A DNA stretch of 64,000 nucleotides from NCBI GenBank assembly GCA_029834535.1, contig JAQMWT010000095.1, forward strand, positions 1 to 64,000, read 5' to 3'. The position numbers were made by a program, and so were the translations under genes. Below are positions 1 through 8,870 of the stretch, piece after piece. Position 1 is the stretch's first letter, and every line of letters begins with the position of its first letter. The DNA comes from Chrysophaeum taylorii. Its lineage: Eukaryota; Sar; Pelagophyceae; Pelagomonadales; Pelagomonadaceae. A model generated the notes under the pieces. The model did not search any database. It was not told the DNA's origin and was given only the letters and a program-made list of their open reading frames with translations.

Positions 1-924
1 TTCAGTTACGTATTGCATTCAATCTGATAAGAGAAACGTCAGCAAAATCGAGGTCTGAAGAACAATAGCGACAAAGTGCCTGGGATGACGTGCGTTAGAC
101 GATGGGTGCCACTGAGAATCGCAGCAGGGCAAGGATAGCGGGAACACAGGCTGGTATATGATGGCAGTGTACCAGACGTCTGATGAGAACGTGGTCTTTG
201 GGCAGATAGGTTGCATGGTGCATGGTGACCAGGTTATGACGATGGTCGGTCGACAGAAGCAAAAACAGGCGTAAACAGGTTTGATGCGAACGTTGGGTGT
301 TTGGGTGTTGTGGCGCGAGCAGTTGCCATGGGCACGACCGCGCCCTGTGCGCGAAGATGGAAGACTTCGGACGCGCCAGCGGTGTAAGGAACGAACACGG
401 GTAGACCAGGCTACTATATGCCAGCCTGCTGTGGCAGATAAGAAAGTGGCCCGTTTTCGCATTCGCAAGAACGAAGTTGCCATATGGGCCAACGTTGGAG
501 GAGCAAGCGGCGAGCTTCGCTCGTCATACTCGAATAGACTGCGGTAGAAGTTGGTGACCGTGGCAAAACGTTGTGGCACGTAAGAACGTTGCAGATAGCT
601 TGCAGATAGCGTCGCAGTGGCACGTAAGAACATTGCAGACAGCGTCGCGGGTGCTGAGCACGGAATTCACGTCGATAGCAAAAACGGATTTTAAAGGTCA
701 GAACAACGGCGAAAAGGCGAGAGTGCGCGAAGGAGAACCACAAACCACACAGCAAAGAAGCGTCTGTCCAGGATCCCGAAGATGAGCGATCCAACCACAT
801 AGGAAGCACGAAAGCTGCGAACGCGAAAAATTGACAGGCACAGCTTAGTTGTGGCGGGTGAAATGCGCGATGGAACGTGAGTCGCTGGTTTTACCAAAAC
901 CGACAAGCACAACGAGGAGTGGAT

Positions 925-1135
925 CAATGAATAGGTGAAAATGCACAACGGGGAGTGGATCGACGAATAGCCGAAAATGCACAACGGGGAGTGGAGCAAC
1001 GACGAGGTGAAAATACAGAACGAGGAGGGGAGCAACGACGAGGTGAAAATACAGAACGAGGAGGGGAGCAACGACGAGGTGAACGTACAGAACGAGGGTG
1101 GATCAACGAATAGCTGAAAATACAGAACGAAGGGC
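925..1135. repeat. 33-bp minisatellite in copia-A (left arm)
   Basis: About six tandem units of roughly 33 bp, each with a core like acagaacgaggaggggagca, followed by gacgaggtgaaaat. Central units are nearly identical and outer units drift. The same array lies at 26,615-26,850 in the other arm. The two arrays differ most in their last units, as expected of a tandem repeat. Confidence 0.85.
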
Positions 1136-1176
1136 TCCTGCGCAATGGGAGCTGAAAACGAAAACGAGGGGCTTCC

Positions 1177-1480
1177 TGAGCCTTGCGAGGCATCCGCCCT
1201 CCCGGCGTAGGTTGGCACCTATTCGCCTCCCGGGCGGGCCGGTTGGCAGCCGGAACGTTCGCAGTGGGACGGGGTATGGCCGGGGGCGCAGACGGAAGGT
1301 TATCGACGAGTTTGTTGTCAGTCACATCGCGGTCTCCTCGTCGCATGGCGACAAGCGATGGTCACTCTCCGCCGACCGACCTTTCGGCGCTCCTCGTCTA
1401 CAGGCCCGTGATTCCGGACTGGCTCCTGTCGGTCCGGCCTGGCTCCCATGCTCGGGAGGTCTGAAGTTAGTTAGTTAGTT
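1177..1480 (+). mobile_element. SINE-like TTAG-tailed element, copy a (5'-truncated)
   Basis: A GC-rich insertion of about 304 bp that ends in a short tandem tail (TTAG)n and is flanked by the direct repeat aggggcttcc (1,167-1,176 and 1,481-1,490). Relative to copies at 43,814-44,179 and 55,492-55,858 it lacks about 55 bp at its 5' end. A repeat tail, 5' truncation and variable target duplications together indicate target-primed reverse transcription, as for SINEs and LINEs. No coding capacity is supported, and I could not place convincing RNA polymerase III A and B boxes. Confidence 0.75.
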
Positions 1481-1779
1481 AGGGGCTTCCGTGGGATGGG
1501 GTTGTTGATGTGCGTGCATCAGACACTCGGCGGTACACACGCTGACTTGGAATTATCTTGATTGGCAGAAAGGTGCAGAGATGTGTAATACGTGGTGGTA
1601 TTAAGAAAAGCGGCGGAGTGGAACTAGAATCAGTCAAGGTTGGAGTAGGCATAGGAGCAGAAAAGGTAGTGTTACTGGTGTTGGTGTTGGTGGGTTGGTG
1701 TTGTTGGGTGTTGTTGGAGTCATTGGGATTGTTGCGCTGTTGAGAAGAACGGCGATGGTGGGTAGGGCGTAGTCGTGGA

Positions 1780-2540
1780 ATAGCTAGGAACTTTGAAACG
1801 TGCGGCAGTCCCTCTTAAAGTGGTCCTTGCAGCCGCCAAAATGACATTGGGTAGTGCGTCGGAATCGAGTAGAGCCAGGTTGGTGGGAAAGGGGAGCGTA
1901 GGGTAGGTCAGTTGGAAGAGTCTGAAGTCGGGGTTGTGGCTGACGACGCGGCGGATAGCGTGGCAGAAGTGGTTGTGCATGCCATCGAAATTGATTGTTG
2001 TTGAGCTTCTCAAGGGTACAACCACAGTCGTCGGTACGAAACGCGAGACGATAAAACAAAGCCAGTAAGGCTTGAAGCACGATGCACGTAGTCAAATGCG
2101 AGGACACACTCGAGGGTGCGTCGGATCAGGTACAATGCCGAGCAACTTGAACTCCGGTGATAGGTACAATGCCGAGCAACTTGAACGCCGGTGATAGGTA
2201 CAATGCCGAGCAACTTGTATACTCCGATGATGAACTTGTTGAGGAAGTTCGCTACGCGATCCCCACGGCCCATGTAGACATCGGTAATGCGCTTGTAAAG
2301 TCGCGTGAAGTTCATGTCGCGGTTTTCATTGATATCAACGTTGTTGCTTGACGCGAAAGTCTTCTGCAGAGCAGCGAGATGCTGAGATGCTAGTCCAAGG
2401 ATCGTTGGTCGAGATAATGTGATCGCCGGTATAGATGATCATGTTCGCGAGACGACGTGGCCATGGGTAAAAAAAAAATGTCGCTCACCGCGGAAGGCAT
2501 CAAGTTTGTGCGAAAGCTTGCTAGCTTGAATTTCGATCGA
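1780..2540 (-). pseudogene. copia-A gag-like region, frameshifted (left arm)
   Basis: Minus-strand coding remnant mirrored at 25,194-25,975. It shows a start region with a run of nine A/T bases near 2,468 that breaks the frame. A helical stretch follows (readable as NFTRLYKRITDVYMGRGD in the other arm). Near its end is a degenerate zinc knuckle with Cys, Cys, His and Cys in the order C-x4-C-x2-H-x4-C. A threefold short repeat (gtgataggtacaatgccgag, 2,120-2,215) interrupts the frame. Position directly after the 5' LTR supports a gag identity. It is not intact. Confidence 0.5.
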
Positions 2541-2650
2541 GGACATGATAGACGACAACGAACCGAACACGTAGCAAAGAACTGAAGCCGATGAGGAGTC
2601 GCCGTGAAGTCAAGCACAGGTTCGATCGAAACGAACGAACACTGCTGCCA

Positions 2651-2746
2651 TGTGACAACTGGAATGGGGCGTTACTCTAGCGATAAGGGAATGACGTAGG
2701 GATACTAGATACGTGGTGCAGGGGTAAGTGTCATAGCTTCCTCACA
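2651..2746 (-). repeat. copia-A LTR (left arm), 96 bp
   Basis: Reverse complement of the LTR at 24,998-25,093. It begins TGTGAGGAAGC and ends TTGTCACA on the minus strand, the usual TG...CA form. The adjoining bases agtaa (2,747-2,751) are the complement of the ttact target duplication of the complete copy. Confidence 0.88.
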
Positions 2747-3570
2747 AGTAAGAACGGTCGAATATGTCGTGCGAGCCGTTGACAGCTTCTACCTGCGACA
2801 ACGAAAATCACGCCGTTATGTCGGGGCCGTTGGCTTTTCACTTTTTATTGAGTCTTCAGGAGCGCGCTCTTGAAGCGAAGAACACAACACGTGTGTGGCC
2901 AGAATGCGCAAGTTGCGAGGAGGGTCCTAGAGCTTGTAGAGCTGGTCGAGGCGGTCCGAGATCCAGTTGTTCATCCCGAACTCGGGGTCAAACGATGAGG
3001 AGAACCGCGGCCGAGCAGAGACACGTTAGGGAGAGGTCCTTTGCCTTTGGCTGCGCGCGCGTTCTCCGACCGGGAGGCCGCGCGAAAGTCGGCGAGGTTT
3101 TGGGGAGTGGCCACAATGCGCAAGTTGTGAGGAGGGTCCTTGAGTTTGTAGAGCTGGTCGATATCCAGTTCACCCCGAACTCCTTTCCTCGAGCTTTGTA
3201 GAAAATCTGATTCAGCTTGACGTCATAAGTCTTGGAGAGAGAGAGATTCTGACGTTGTAGAGCATATTTCAAAATCAGGATCAGCACCCTCTGGTCCTAT
3301 TCCCTGCTTCTCCGAAGGACTGCTGCGCCGAGCGCGGTCGTGCGAGGTGGGAACACGTCGCCGACCCTCTCGCCTTGGGCTACGACGCGCGCCGGGGCTC
3401 ATCGAGACCAGCGGCACTCGTCTGAAAGCCGTCGCGAAAATCCGTCCAAACCCTAGCTCGGCACGTTTGAGGCCGCCCTGCCCGAACGCCGAGGGCCTTT
3501 AAGGAATACTCAAAGCCACGTCGCCGGGAGCTTCTCCCGGGTCTGTCGCCGGCGGTGTTCCGTATAGGCT
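2747..3570. other. Linker X between copia-A and Gypsy-1 gag (left arm)
   Basis: About 820 bp without a recognised gene, mirrored at 24,180-24,997. It is not the Gypsy-1 LTR: nothing in it matches 14,972-15,263. On the minus strand it holds two related segments about 240 bp apart that could encode the peptide DQLYKL followed by DPP-NLRI. On that strand a polyadenylation-like AATAAA sits near 2,849-2,854. It may be the decayed 3' part of another element or the 5' leader of Gypsy-1. I cannot decide which. Confidence 0.5.
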
Positions 3571-3655
3571 GCCCATCGTGACCCGCTACACCTGCTCAAG
3601 CACGTGCCACGCCGCGTTCGTTCGCTCTCGACAGAAAGGACCCGCTGGTGAAGGC

Positions 3656-3838
3656 AGTACTGGCCACCGGCACGCGCCGGCAAGTCTGGTCGGATTGGCG
3701 CCTAATGAAGGCCCTTCTCGCACGCGACCGGTCGAAGAACCTCCGACGTACTGGCCACCGGCACGCGCCGGCAAGTCTGGTCGGATTGGCGCCTAATGAA
3801 GGCCCTTATTGCACGCGACCGGTCGAAGAACCTCCGAC
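3656..3838 (+). repeat. 91-bp tandem duplication at the start of Gypsy-1 gag
   Basis: A unit of about 91 bp beginning tactggccaccggcacgcgc occurs twice in tandem, with one or two differences. Because 91 is not a multiple of three, the duplication shifts the frame. The first unit reads ...MKALLARDRSKNL and the second restarts as MKALIARDRSKNL. Mirrored at 23,934-24,085 in the right arm, so it predates the arm duplication. Confidence 0.85.
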
Positions 3839-4963
3839 GCACGAGGATCGACTCCCTGAATTCGGCGCTTGGACCGCGCCTGGAATCTGGCGAATACATC
3901 GACAACACGAATGGCGTCTACCGGCGCCGCTACTTTCTGAGCAAGGAGTGGCGCTGTGCCTGTGTCATCTTGCTGGAGGGAGACGCTGCCTTGGCCGACC
4001 GACCGAATTCCGTTTCCGAAGGCTACGGACGAGACGTTTTGGGCCACCGATAGGCGAGAACGAGCCCGCAGCCCTTCGCGCGAGCCAGCGCTTGCGATTC
4101 TGCCGGCTCAAGCGTCCGCCCCGGCAGTCCCGGTCGTGCAGAGCACCGACACCGGCCGGGCTCGAAGCCCGTCGCCGACGCCGTCGTCCGGGAGCAAGCG
4201 ACGTGTCCAACACGGCCGAAGCCACGCTACGCCACCTCGCCAGAAGGGTCGAACGAGAGGCCAGGAAGATGACGGCGAATACCGCGACAGCGACGAGATG
4301 AACGCGGAGTTGAGTTCGGAGGAGCTGCAAAAACAGCTCCGTGATTATGAAGCTTTGGTGAAGCTGCAACGCCGGACAGTCAACCGCCTGTATTGCGAGC
4401 TGGACGAGAAAGAGGAAAAGATCACTGCCCAGCAAGAAGAAATCCGTCGCGTACAGGCCGAACTTGATGCTGTTCGACTTTCGTACCAAAGCACCGGTGC
4501 CGGAGAAGAAGATGATGACGCGGCGGAGCTGACTCCCCAGCGTCGATTAGAGCTTCTCAGACCACTTATGGCTGCGCGCGAAAAGCTTCCGCGAGCACGA
4601 AATCGGCGACGCGACCTCCTCACCGACTTCGCATCGAGACTCCCGGCGCACGAGCATTCGGCTTTGATGACGATGTTGCCGGGCGAAGCAGCCAAAGAGC
4701 GGTTTGTTGGGCGGTGCAGTCGCGAGTTTCAAGAATTCAACGCAAAAGCCTCTTTCCGCCATGGTGACGCTCTCGAGGTCATTTTGGATGGAGAGGGCTT
4801 GATCAAGGGCGATGTCGGTGTTGCATCCACACTCGAGCATCTGAAAAATCCGGGTGGTGGCGTCGAGGACGGTGAGTCGGCACTGTATCAAGTCATGGCG
4901 GCGTGTCTCTTCTCGAAAAAGCTCCGTCGACGTGCTGCGATATGCTCGAGAGAAACTTGCTAA
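3796..4963 (+). pseudogene. Gypsy-1 first gag-region ORF, frameshifted
   Basis: In the right arm this is one 389-codon frame (22,777-23,946). Here a 2-bp loss near 3,981 splits it into 3,796-4,053 and a frame ending at 4,963. Residues about 90-150 are Ser/Pro/Arg-rich. A predicted coiled coil follows, rich in Glu, Gln and Lys heptads (around 4,320-4,480), then a basic segment. A coiled coil ahead of a nucleocapsid-type protein is compatible with a capsid or assembly role. No family was recognised. It probably continues through a frameshift into the frame at 4,854-5,420. Confidence 0.55.
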
Positions 4964-5420
4964 AGGCGAACAGTTCCGGACCAACCACCGAATTGCTGAG
5001 TCTGAGACTCTCTGGCCAACGAAAAAGGGGGCTTTCTACTTTTATCTTCCCTTGTCTGGATCCGAGCTCCAAGAATGGGTTGAGGACCGAGAGCGTCGAA
5101 TGGAGTTACGAATCCTCGTCTTAGCGAGCAACATGGTTCATTCTTCTACTAGCTCAATACGGATTCTGCCATTAGCGTCGTTGACAACTCTGAGCCTCGG
5201 TTGGATTGGCGGGTTGACGCAGTGCGGCTTGGACTGTGCCAGTCGCATGGGCCTCACCGCGTCGCGTACGAAGAAGGATGCCATGCTTGGCGTAATTGCT
5301 GCCCGCTACGAGGAAGCACGACATGCCAAGTTGAAGTACAGCCCGGACGGGCAATGTGCCTTACAGACGATTGTGCTTCTCACGGACAACTACGTCAATT
5401 GCAATGGCAGGCATTCCTAA
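4854..5420 (+). pseudogene. Gypsy-1 gag-region ORF, middle segment
   Basis: A 188-codon frame that overlaps the preceding ORF by about 110 nt and the following one by about 220 nt. The useful reading probably enters near 4,925 and leaves near 5,405, where the sense continues in the +1-shifted frame of 5,201-8,182. It contains hydrophobic and Cys-bearing stretches (GLTQCGLDCASRMGL) but no motif I can assign. The overlaps look like 1-nt indels in an originally continuous gene. The same breaks occur in the right arm, so they predate the duplication or reflect a shared error. Confidence 0.5.
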
Positions 5421-8182
5421 AGTACATGGTGGAGCTCACAAACCAGTCCATCACCATGAGCAACCTCGCGTTCGCCGTCCAGATGAAGCCAGGCGCGCCA
5501 GTTTTGAGGACCGACCCAGCGCGCCCACCCGCTTACCCGCCGACGTTTTACAAGAACAAGGTCCTCCTCCTTTTCTGGAAGAACCGCGAAGAACTTGCCC
5601 CTAGGAATTCCACCGGTGTGCCGGACTACGACGAGATTGAGTTTGTGACCCGCGAAGAGATTCCAGGCAGCGGCTCGCCTGGCTACGGCTCGGTCACCAA
5701 GGGTGTCGTGCTGACGTCGCTTCCTGGGTGCAAATCGTCCCGACCTGACCACCTTCGCGACAAAAATATCCCGTTCTTCGAGCGTATTATGCGAGTGTCT
5801 GGATTCCCCGAGAACCGCGATTACTTTGTCTTGGTCGACGCCGAGCCCTATCTCAACTTCCAAAAGTTAAACAATGACGACCCGGAGCGCGTCCGCAACA
5901 TCATTCTCGGGCTCGCGGTGTTCCACATTAGCCTCCATGGGCAGAAGCTCAGCTTGACCGACCCCCACAACTTCGTCAACTACATCTACCCCTTCCTCGT
6001 TGAAACCCTGAACTACCGCGCCAACGCCATGAAGAAGACCACCGCAAAATTCCGTGCTTCGGCCAATCACCACCACCAAGCCGGGCACCTAGAAGCAGCA
6101 AACCAGCGCCTCAACGCGGAAGAGGGCGAGGAGGAGGGCCAGGAGGAGGGCGGGGAGAACGGCAAATACGAAGAGGGAGAAGTGCATATTGATGGCAACC
6201 CCTTCGAGGTCGACTGCCGGGGTGGCGGCGCCGGCGCCGGCGCCGGCGCGGAGTTGACCACCGGCGACGTCGAGGACATGTATTTCGAAGCAACGCCGAA
6301 GAAGGAGGGCGAGTCTTGGGTTGATATCCATCGACGTTCCCGTCAACGCTGTATAGCCCGTAGCCTCCTTCTGCAGCGACTTGAGGTAAGTCAGGACCGA
6401 AGACTCGCCCTCCTTCTTCGGCGTGGTGGCCTGCGTGATGTTCCGCACCTGGTGGAAGGCTTCCTCCGGTCGAGGCGCGGGTCGGCAGGCTTGGCGGAGC
6501 TGCTGGAGGAGGCTACGGCCTATACAGCGTTGACGGGAACGTCGATGGATAGCATCGAGATGATTCACCAAATGATCGCCGGACTGGCATCGACGAAGCT
6601 GCAGCAAGAGATTCTTATGGCGCGATGCGATCAGCCGAATCAGTACAACACCTTCGCTGAGGTACAAAGCCTGATCCTCCGACACGAGATCCAGTTCAAC
6701 GCGTGGCAGAAGGCGCACCCTGGTAAGACCACCAATCCGCCGCCACGCGACCCGCGCGACCGCAAGAAACCCGGCGCATACGCAACGCAACAGGAAGAGC
6801 CAGAGGTAGACGATGATCCGAGGCCCAGTATGCGAAACAAGGGCGCATGGATGCAGAAGATGTGCGATTGCGGAAACTACAAGATCGACCATACGCGAAA
6901 TGCGGGTGGTTCCCTTCGATGCCCGCGCCCGAACGCGTATAAGCAAGCAATGAAAGCGCGGCGACGGCAAGGACAAGAACCCATCCCTTACGGACCCTGG
7001 AAGAGAGAACAGAAAGCAGTACGACCCAACGGCGACCGACGACCGCCCGCGAACGCGAAGGCCACCGCCTCGCCGGGTGCTGGAACCGTGCAGGTCAACC
7101 AGGTCGAAGCGATCGTCGAGCGCATGCTCGCAGCGCGAAACTCCTCGAGCTCGAGTACGCAATCCTCGATGGATTACGCGGGGTCTTTCTTTGGGCCTCA
7201 ATCGAGGGACGGAGCCGCCGGGTGCTCCATCACCGACGCCACGCCCCTCGGGTCGGCCAGCAGCACCGACGGCGAGTTTTTTGGAGCACCGCGGCCGGTC
7301 TCCGTGGCCCCAGTGACACCACCGAGCGAACCGCCGCCGAAGCCGAGCGTGATGACCGCACCGGCCGACTCGACGTTCGCCTCCCCGACCGCTCTCGACG
7401 TGGTCCCGGAGGACGAGCTCGACAAAATGCAAGCAGAGATCGCAATAGCACAGGCAAAGCTCACCTCGCTAGGAGCCCCGCTCTTGCACGAGGAAAATGC
7501 CGCCCCCCCCGAAGCGGACGTCGATGCGGAGCGAACGGTCGACCCGCCCTCGCTCACCCCCCAGATGCCCGACGCCGATCAGCCAGATCCCGGGGAGAAC
7601 GCGCTATCGCTTCTGGTCGAGTCGAGCCTCCGTAACGTCGCCGACCTCGAGCGGAGACTGCACGAGTCGGACGCAACATCTTCGGTCGCCAGCGACACCT
7701 CCGAAACTTCGAGTTCGCACGCCCAAGAGGATGTTGCCAGTCGAATCAGCGGCGCCACCGCGCACGTCCCGCCCGAGTCGGACTCGGACGTCTCCGACCT
7801 CATCGAGGACACGTCCGACAGCGACGACGACTCCGACTCGAGCACGGACGCGACCGATGAGCACCCGTGCGAATCCGACAGTGATGGGGACCGCGACGAC
7901 GACTCCGACCCCGACGCGAACCGCACGGGATCACCGGAGGAAAATTCGCACGCCGATGACGAACTCCCCGACCTCATTGACGATGACACCGATTCGGACA
8001 GCGAAAGTTCGGACGAACGCGAAAGTCAACCCGGAGAATTGTTCCAGGCCAATATTCAGTCATCCGCACGGACCCGAAACCGCCACAACAATAAGAGATG
8101 CCCTTCTCCAAGCTTTTGCGAACCCGCGCCGACAAAACCCCGCGGATGCGGTCGGCTACGCGTCCGACCGGAACGACCATGA
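5201..8182 (+). CDS. gag: Gypsy-1 gag-like protein with zinc-knuckle-like motif and acidic C-terminus
   Basis: A 993-codon frame whose N-terminal about 70 residues are probably out-of-frame read-through; sense likely begins near 5,405. Residues about 75-340 form a globular region of unknown family. A Glu-rich stretch and an Ala/Gly repeat made of ggcgcc units (6,224-6,250) follow. Residues about 365-445 are scrambled by an inner inversion. A gag-like segment then precedes a Cys/His cluster (CDCGNYKIDH...C, around 6,866-6,930) that resembles a nucleocapsid finger without the exact CX2CX4HX4C spacing. The last 250 residues are very acidic (Asp/Ser/Glu). Position ahead of protease and RT supports Gag. 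Confidence 0.6.
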   Translation: MDWRVDAVRLGLCQSHGPHRVAYEEGCHAWRNCCPLRGSTTCQVEVQPGRAMCLTDDCASHGQLRQLQWQAFLKYMVELTNQSITMSNLAFAVQMKPGAPVLRTDPARPPAYPPTFYKNKVLLLFWKNREELAPRNSTGVPDYDEIEFVTREEIPGSGSPGYGSVTKGVVLTSLPGCKSSRPDHLRDKNIPFFERIMRVSGFPENRDYFVLVDAEPYLNFQKLNNDDPERVRNIILGLAVFHISLHGQKLSLTDPHNFVNYIYPFLVETLNYRANAMKKTTAKFRASANHHHQAGHLEAANQRLNAEEGEEEGQEEGGENGKYEEGEVHIDGNPFEVDCRGGGAGAGAGAELTTGDVEDMYFEATPKKEGESWVDIHRRSRQRCIARSLLLQRLEVSQDRRLALLLRRGGLRDVPHLVEGFLRSRRGSAGLAELLEEATAYTALTGTSMDSIEMIHQMIAGLASTKLQQEILMARCDQPNQYNTFAEVQSLILRHEIQFNAWQKAHPGKTTNPPPRDPRDRKKPGAYATQQEEPEVDDDPRPSMRNKGAWMQKMCDCGNYKIDHTRNAGGSLRCPRPNAYKQAMKARRRQGQEPIPYGPWKREQKAVRPNGDRRPPANAKATASPGAGTVQVNQVEAIVERMLAARNSSSSSTQSSMDYAGSFFGPQSRDGAAGCSITDATPLGSASSTDGEFFGAPRPVSVAPVTPPSEPPPKPSVMTAPADSTFASPTALDVVPEDELDKMQAEIAIAQAKLTSLGAPLLHEENAAPPEADVDAERTVDPPSLTPQMPDADQPDPGENALSLLVESSLRNVADLERRLHESDATSSVASDTSETSSSHAQEDVASRISGATAHVPPESDSDVSDLIEDTSDSDDDSDSSTDATDEHPCESDSDGDRDDDSDPDANRTGSPEENSHADDELPDLIDDDTDSDSESSDERESQPGELFQANIQSSARTRNRHNNKRCPSPSFCEPAPTKPRGCGRLRVRPERP
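6294..6555. repeat. Small inverted repeat inside Gypsy-1 gag
   Basis: The segment acgccgaagaaggagggcga (6,294 on) returns as reverse complement near 6,397-6,424. Positions about 6,327-6,373 return as reverse complement at about 6,510-6,555. The simplest reading is a local inversion with partial duplication that replaced about 80 codons of gag with their antisense. The same structure is present in the right arm (21,240-21,502), so it arose before the large duplication. Confidence 0.8.
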
Positions 8183-8331
8183 CGCCGCCGGCGGCACAAC
8201 CGACAACGACATCATCCCCGATTCAACGTCGAGGGCGACGCCGCACTCTCCCCAAGGGGGTACCCGCCGCGGACACGGCCACGATATTGGCAGCGGAAAC
8301 AGCGAGTCGCCACCAGTTGAGGAACCCGCCA

Positions 8332-8870
8332 TGGAACCGATTACGCCGGAACCGGAAGGATCGGACGAAGCAGCCGAAACCGACAGGGATCCCTCGCGCG
8401 GAGCTCGAGAAGAGACAAGCCTCGAGGAAGTTCCCGGCTCGATAACACCCCGCATGCGGCTAAGAAGCGCCAGACTGAGACTTCCGCGCCGAGTGTTGGG
8501 GATATGGACGAGAGTCCAGCAACTCTGGAACAAAAAGAGCCCAGAGCGCACCGAATCCCGGACTCGAGAGCGCGAAGAAAGAGGCCGGCAGTTGCAGGGG
8601 AGAATCCATGAGCTTCCCGCCGACCGTGAACGCACCGACAGAACTGGTGGTCGAAAGCCCGCCGTCTCGTCGCGGGACGCGCGCACGTATCGATGCCGAT
8701 GGCAGGGACAGAGGACGAAGCAATGTGTATGCACTCATCGTTCGCCTCCATCAACGCCGAAACGATCGACAGGGACCTGCGCGTCCTATACTGCTTGGAA
8801 GCCGGCAGCCTAACGTTCATGCCCATCCATCCATGTATTCGACAAGACGGGCAAATCATCGTATGCCACG
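8332..8870 (+). pseudogene. Gypsy-1 gag C-terminus and gag-protease junction, frameshifted
   Basis: The right-arm counterpart (18,662-19,429, minus) starts MEPITPEPEG and stays open into INAETIDRDLRVLYCLEAG. Here the same peptide is split between frames, with the last part readable from 8,693 (MPMAGTEDEAM). The segment ending LEAGSLTFMPIH aligns by eye with LDPGTLTFIVGH of Gypsy-2 (39,460-39,918). It should be the start of the protease domain, before its active-site loop. A 1-nt shift near 8,840 separates it from the next ORF. Confidence 0.55.

Larger units (their letters stand above)
1..2746 (-). mobile_element. copia-A, left-arm copy, truncated by window edge
   Basis: This minus-strand copy of a Ty1/copia-type element corresponds to 24,998-27,755 of the complete copy. 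It contains the 5' LTR (2,651-2,746), the gag-like region (about 1,780-2,540), the TTAG-tailed insertion (1,177-1,480) and part of the unrecognised middle region. The reverse transcriptase part is missing because the window starts inside the element. Confidence 0.85.

Noticed and set aside
1183-1464. The repeated 300-367-bp element read as a solo LTR
   Set aside because: It lacks TG...CA ends, has a TTAG tail, is 5'-truncated and has target duplications of 5 to 16 bp. These fit target-primed insertion, not an LTR.
1465-1480. (TTAG)n as telomere repeat
   Set aside because: Only about four units, always at the end of the same inserted element and flanked by target duplications.
3200-3580. 5' LTR of Gypsy-1 upstream of gag
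   Set aside because: No stretch matches the 3' LTR (14,972-15,263 or 43,691-44,371), and no TG...CA pair was found.
6385-6391. gtaagtc as a splice donor inside gag
   Set aside because: It lies within the inverted segment, and no matching acceptor or reading-frame reason for an intron was seen.
6089-7432. Long minus-strand ORF of 447 codons opposite Gypsy-1 gag (and its mirror at 20,617-21,651)
   Set aside because: It is antisense to a frame with gag-like features, is Arg/His-rich as expected of a shadow frame in GC-rich DNA, and has no recognisable domain.
7497-8813. Plus-strand ORF of 438 codons rich in Thr, Pro and Arg
   Set aside because: Its first two thirds are the shifted reading of the acidic gag tail. 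Only the last part, after about 8,200, coincides with real gag sense.
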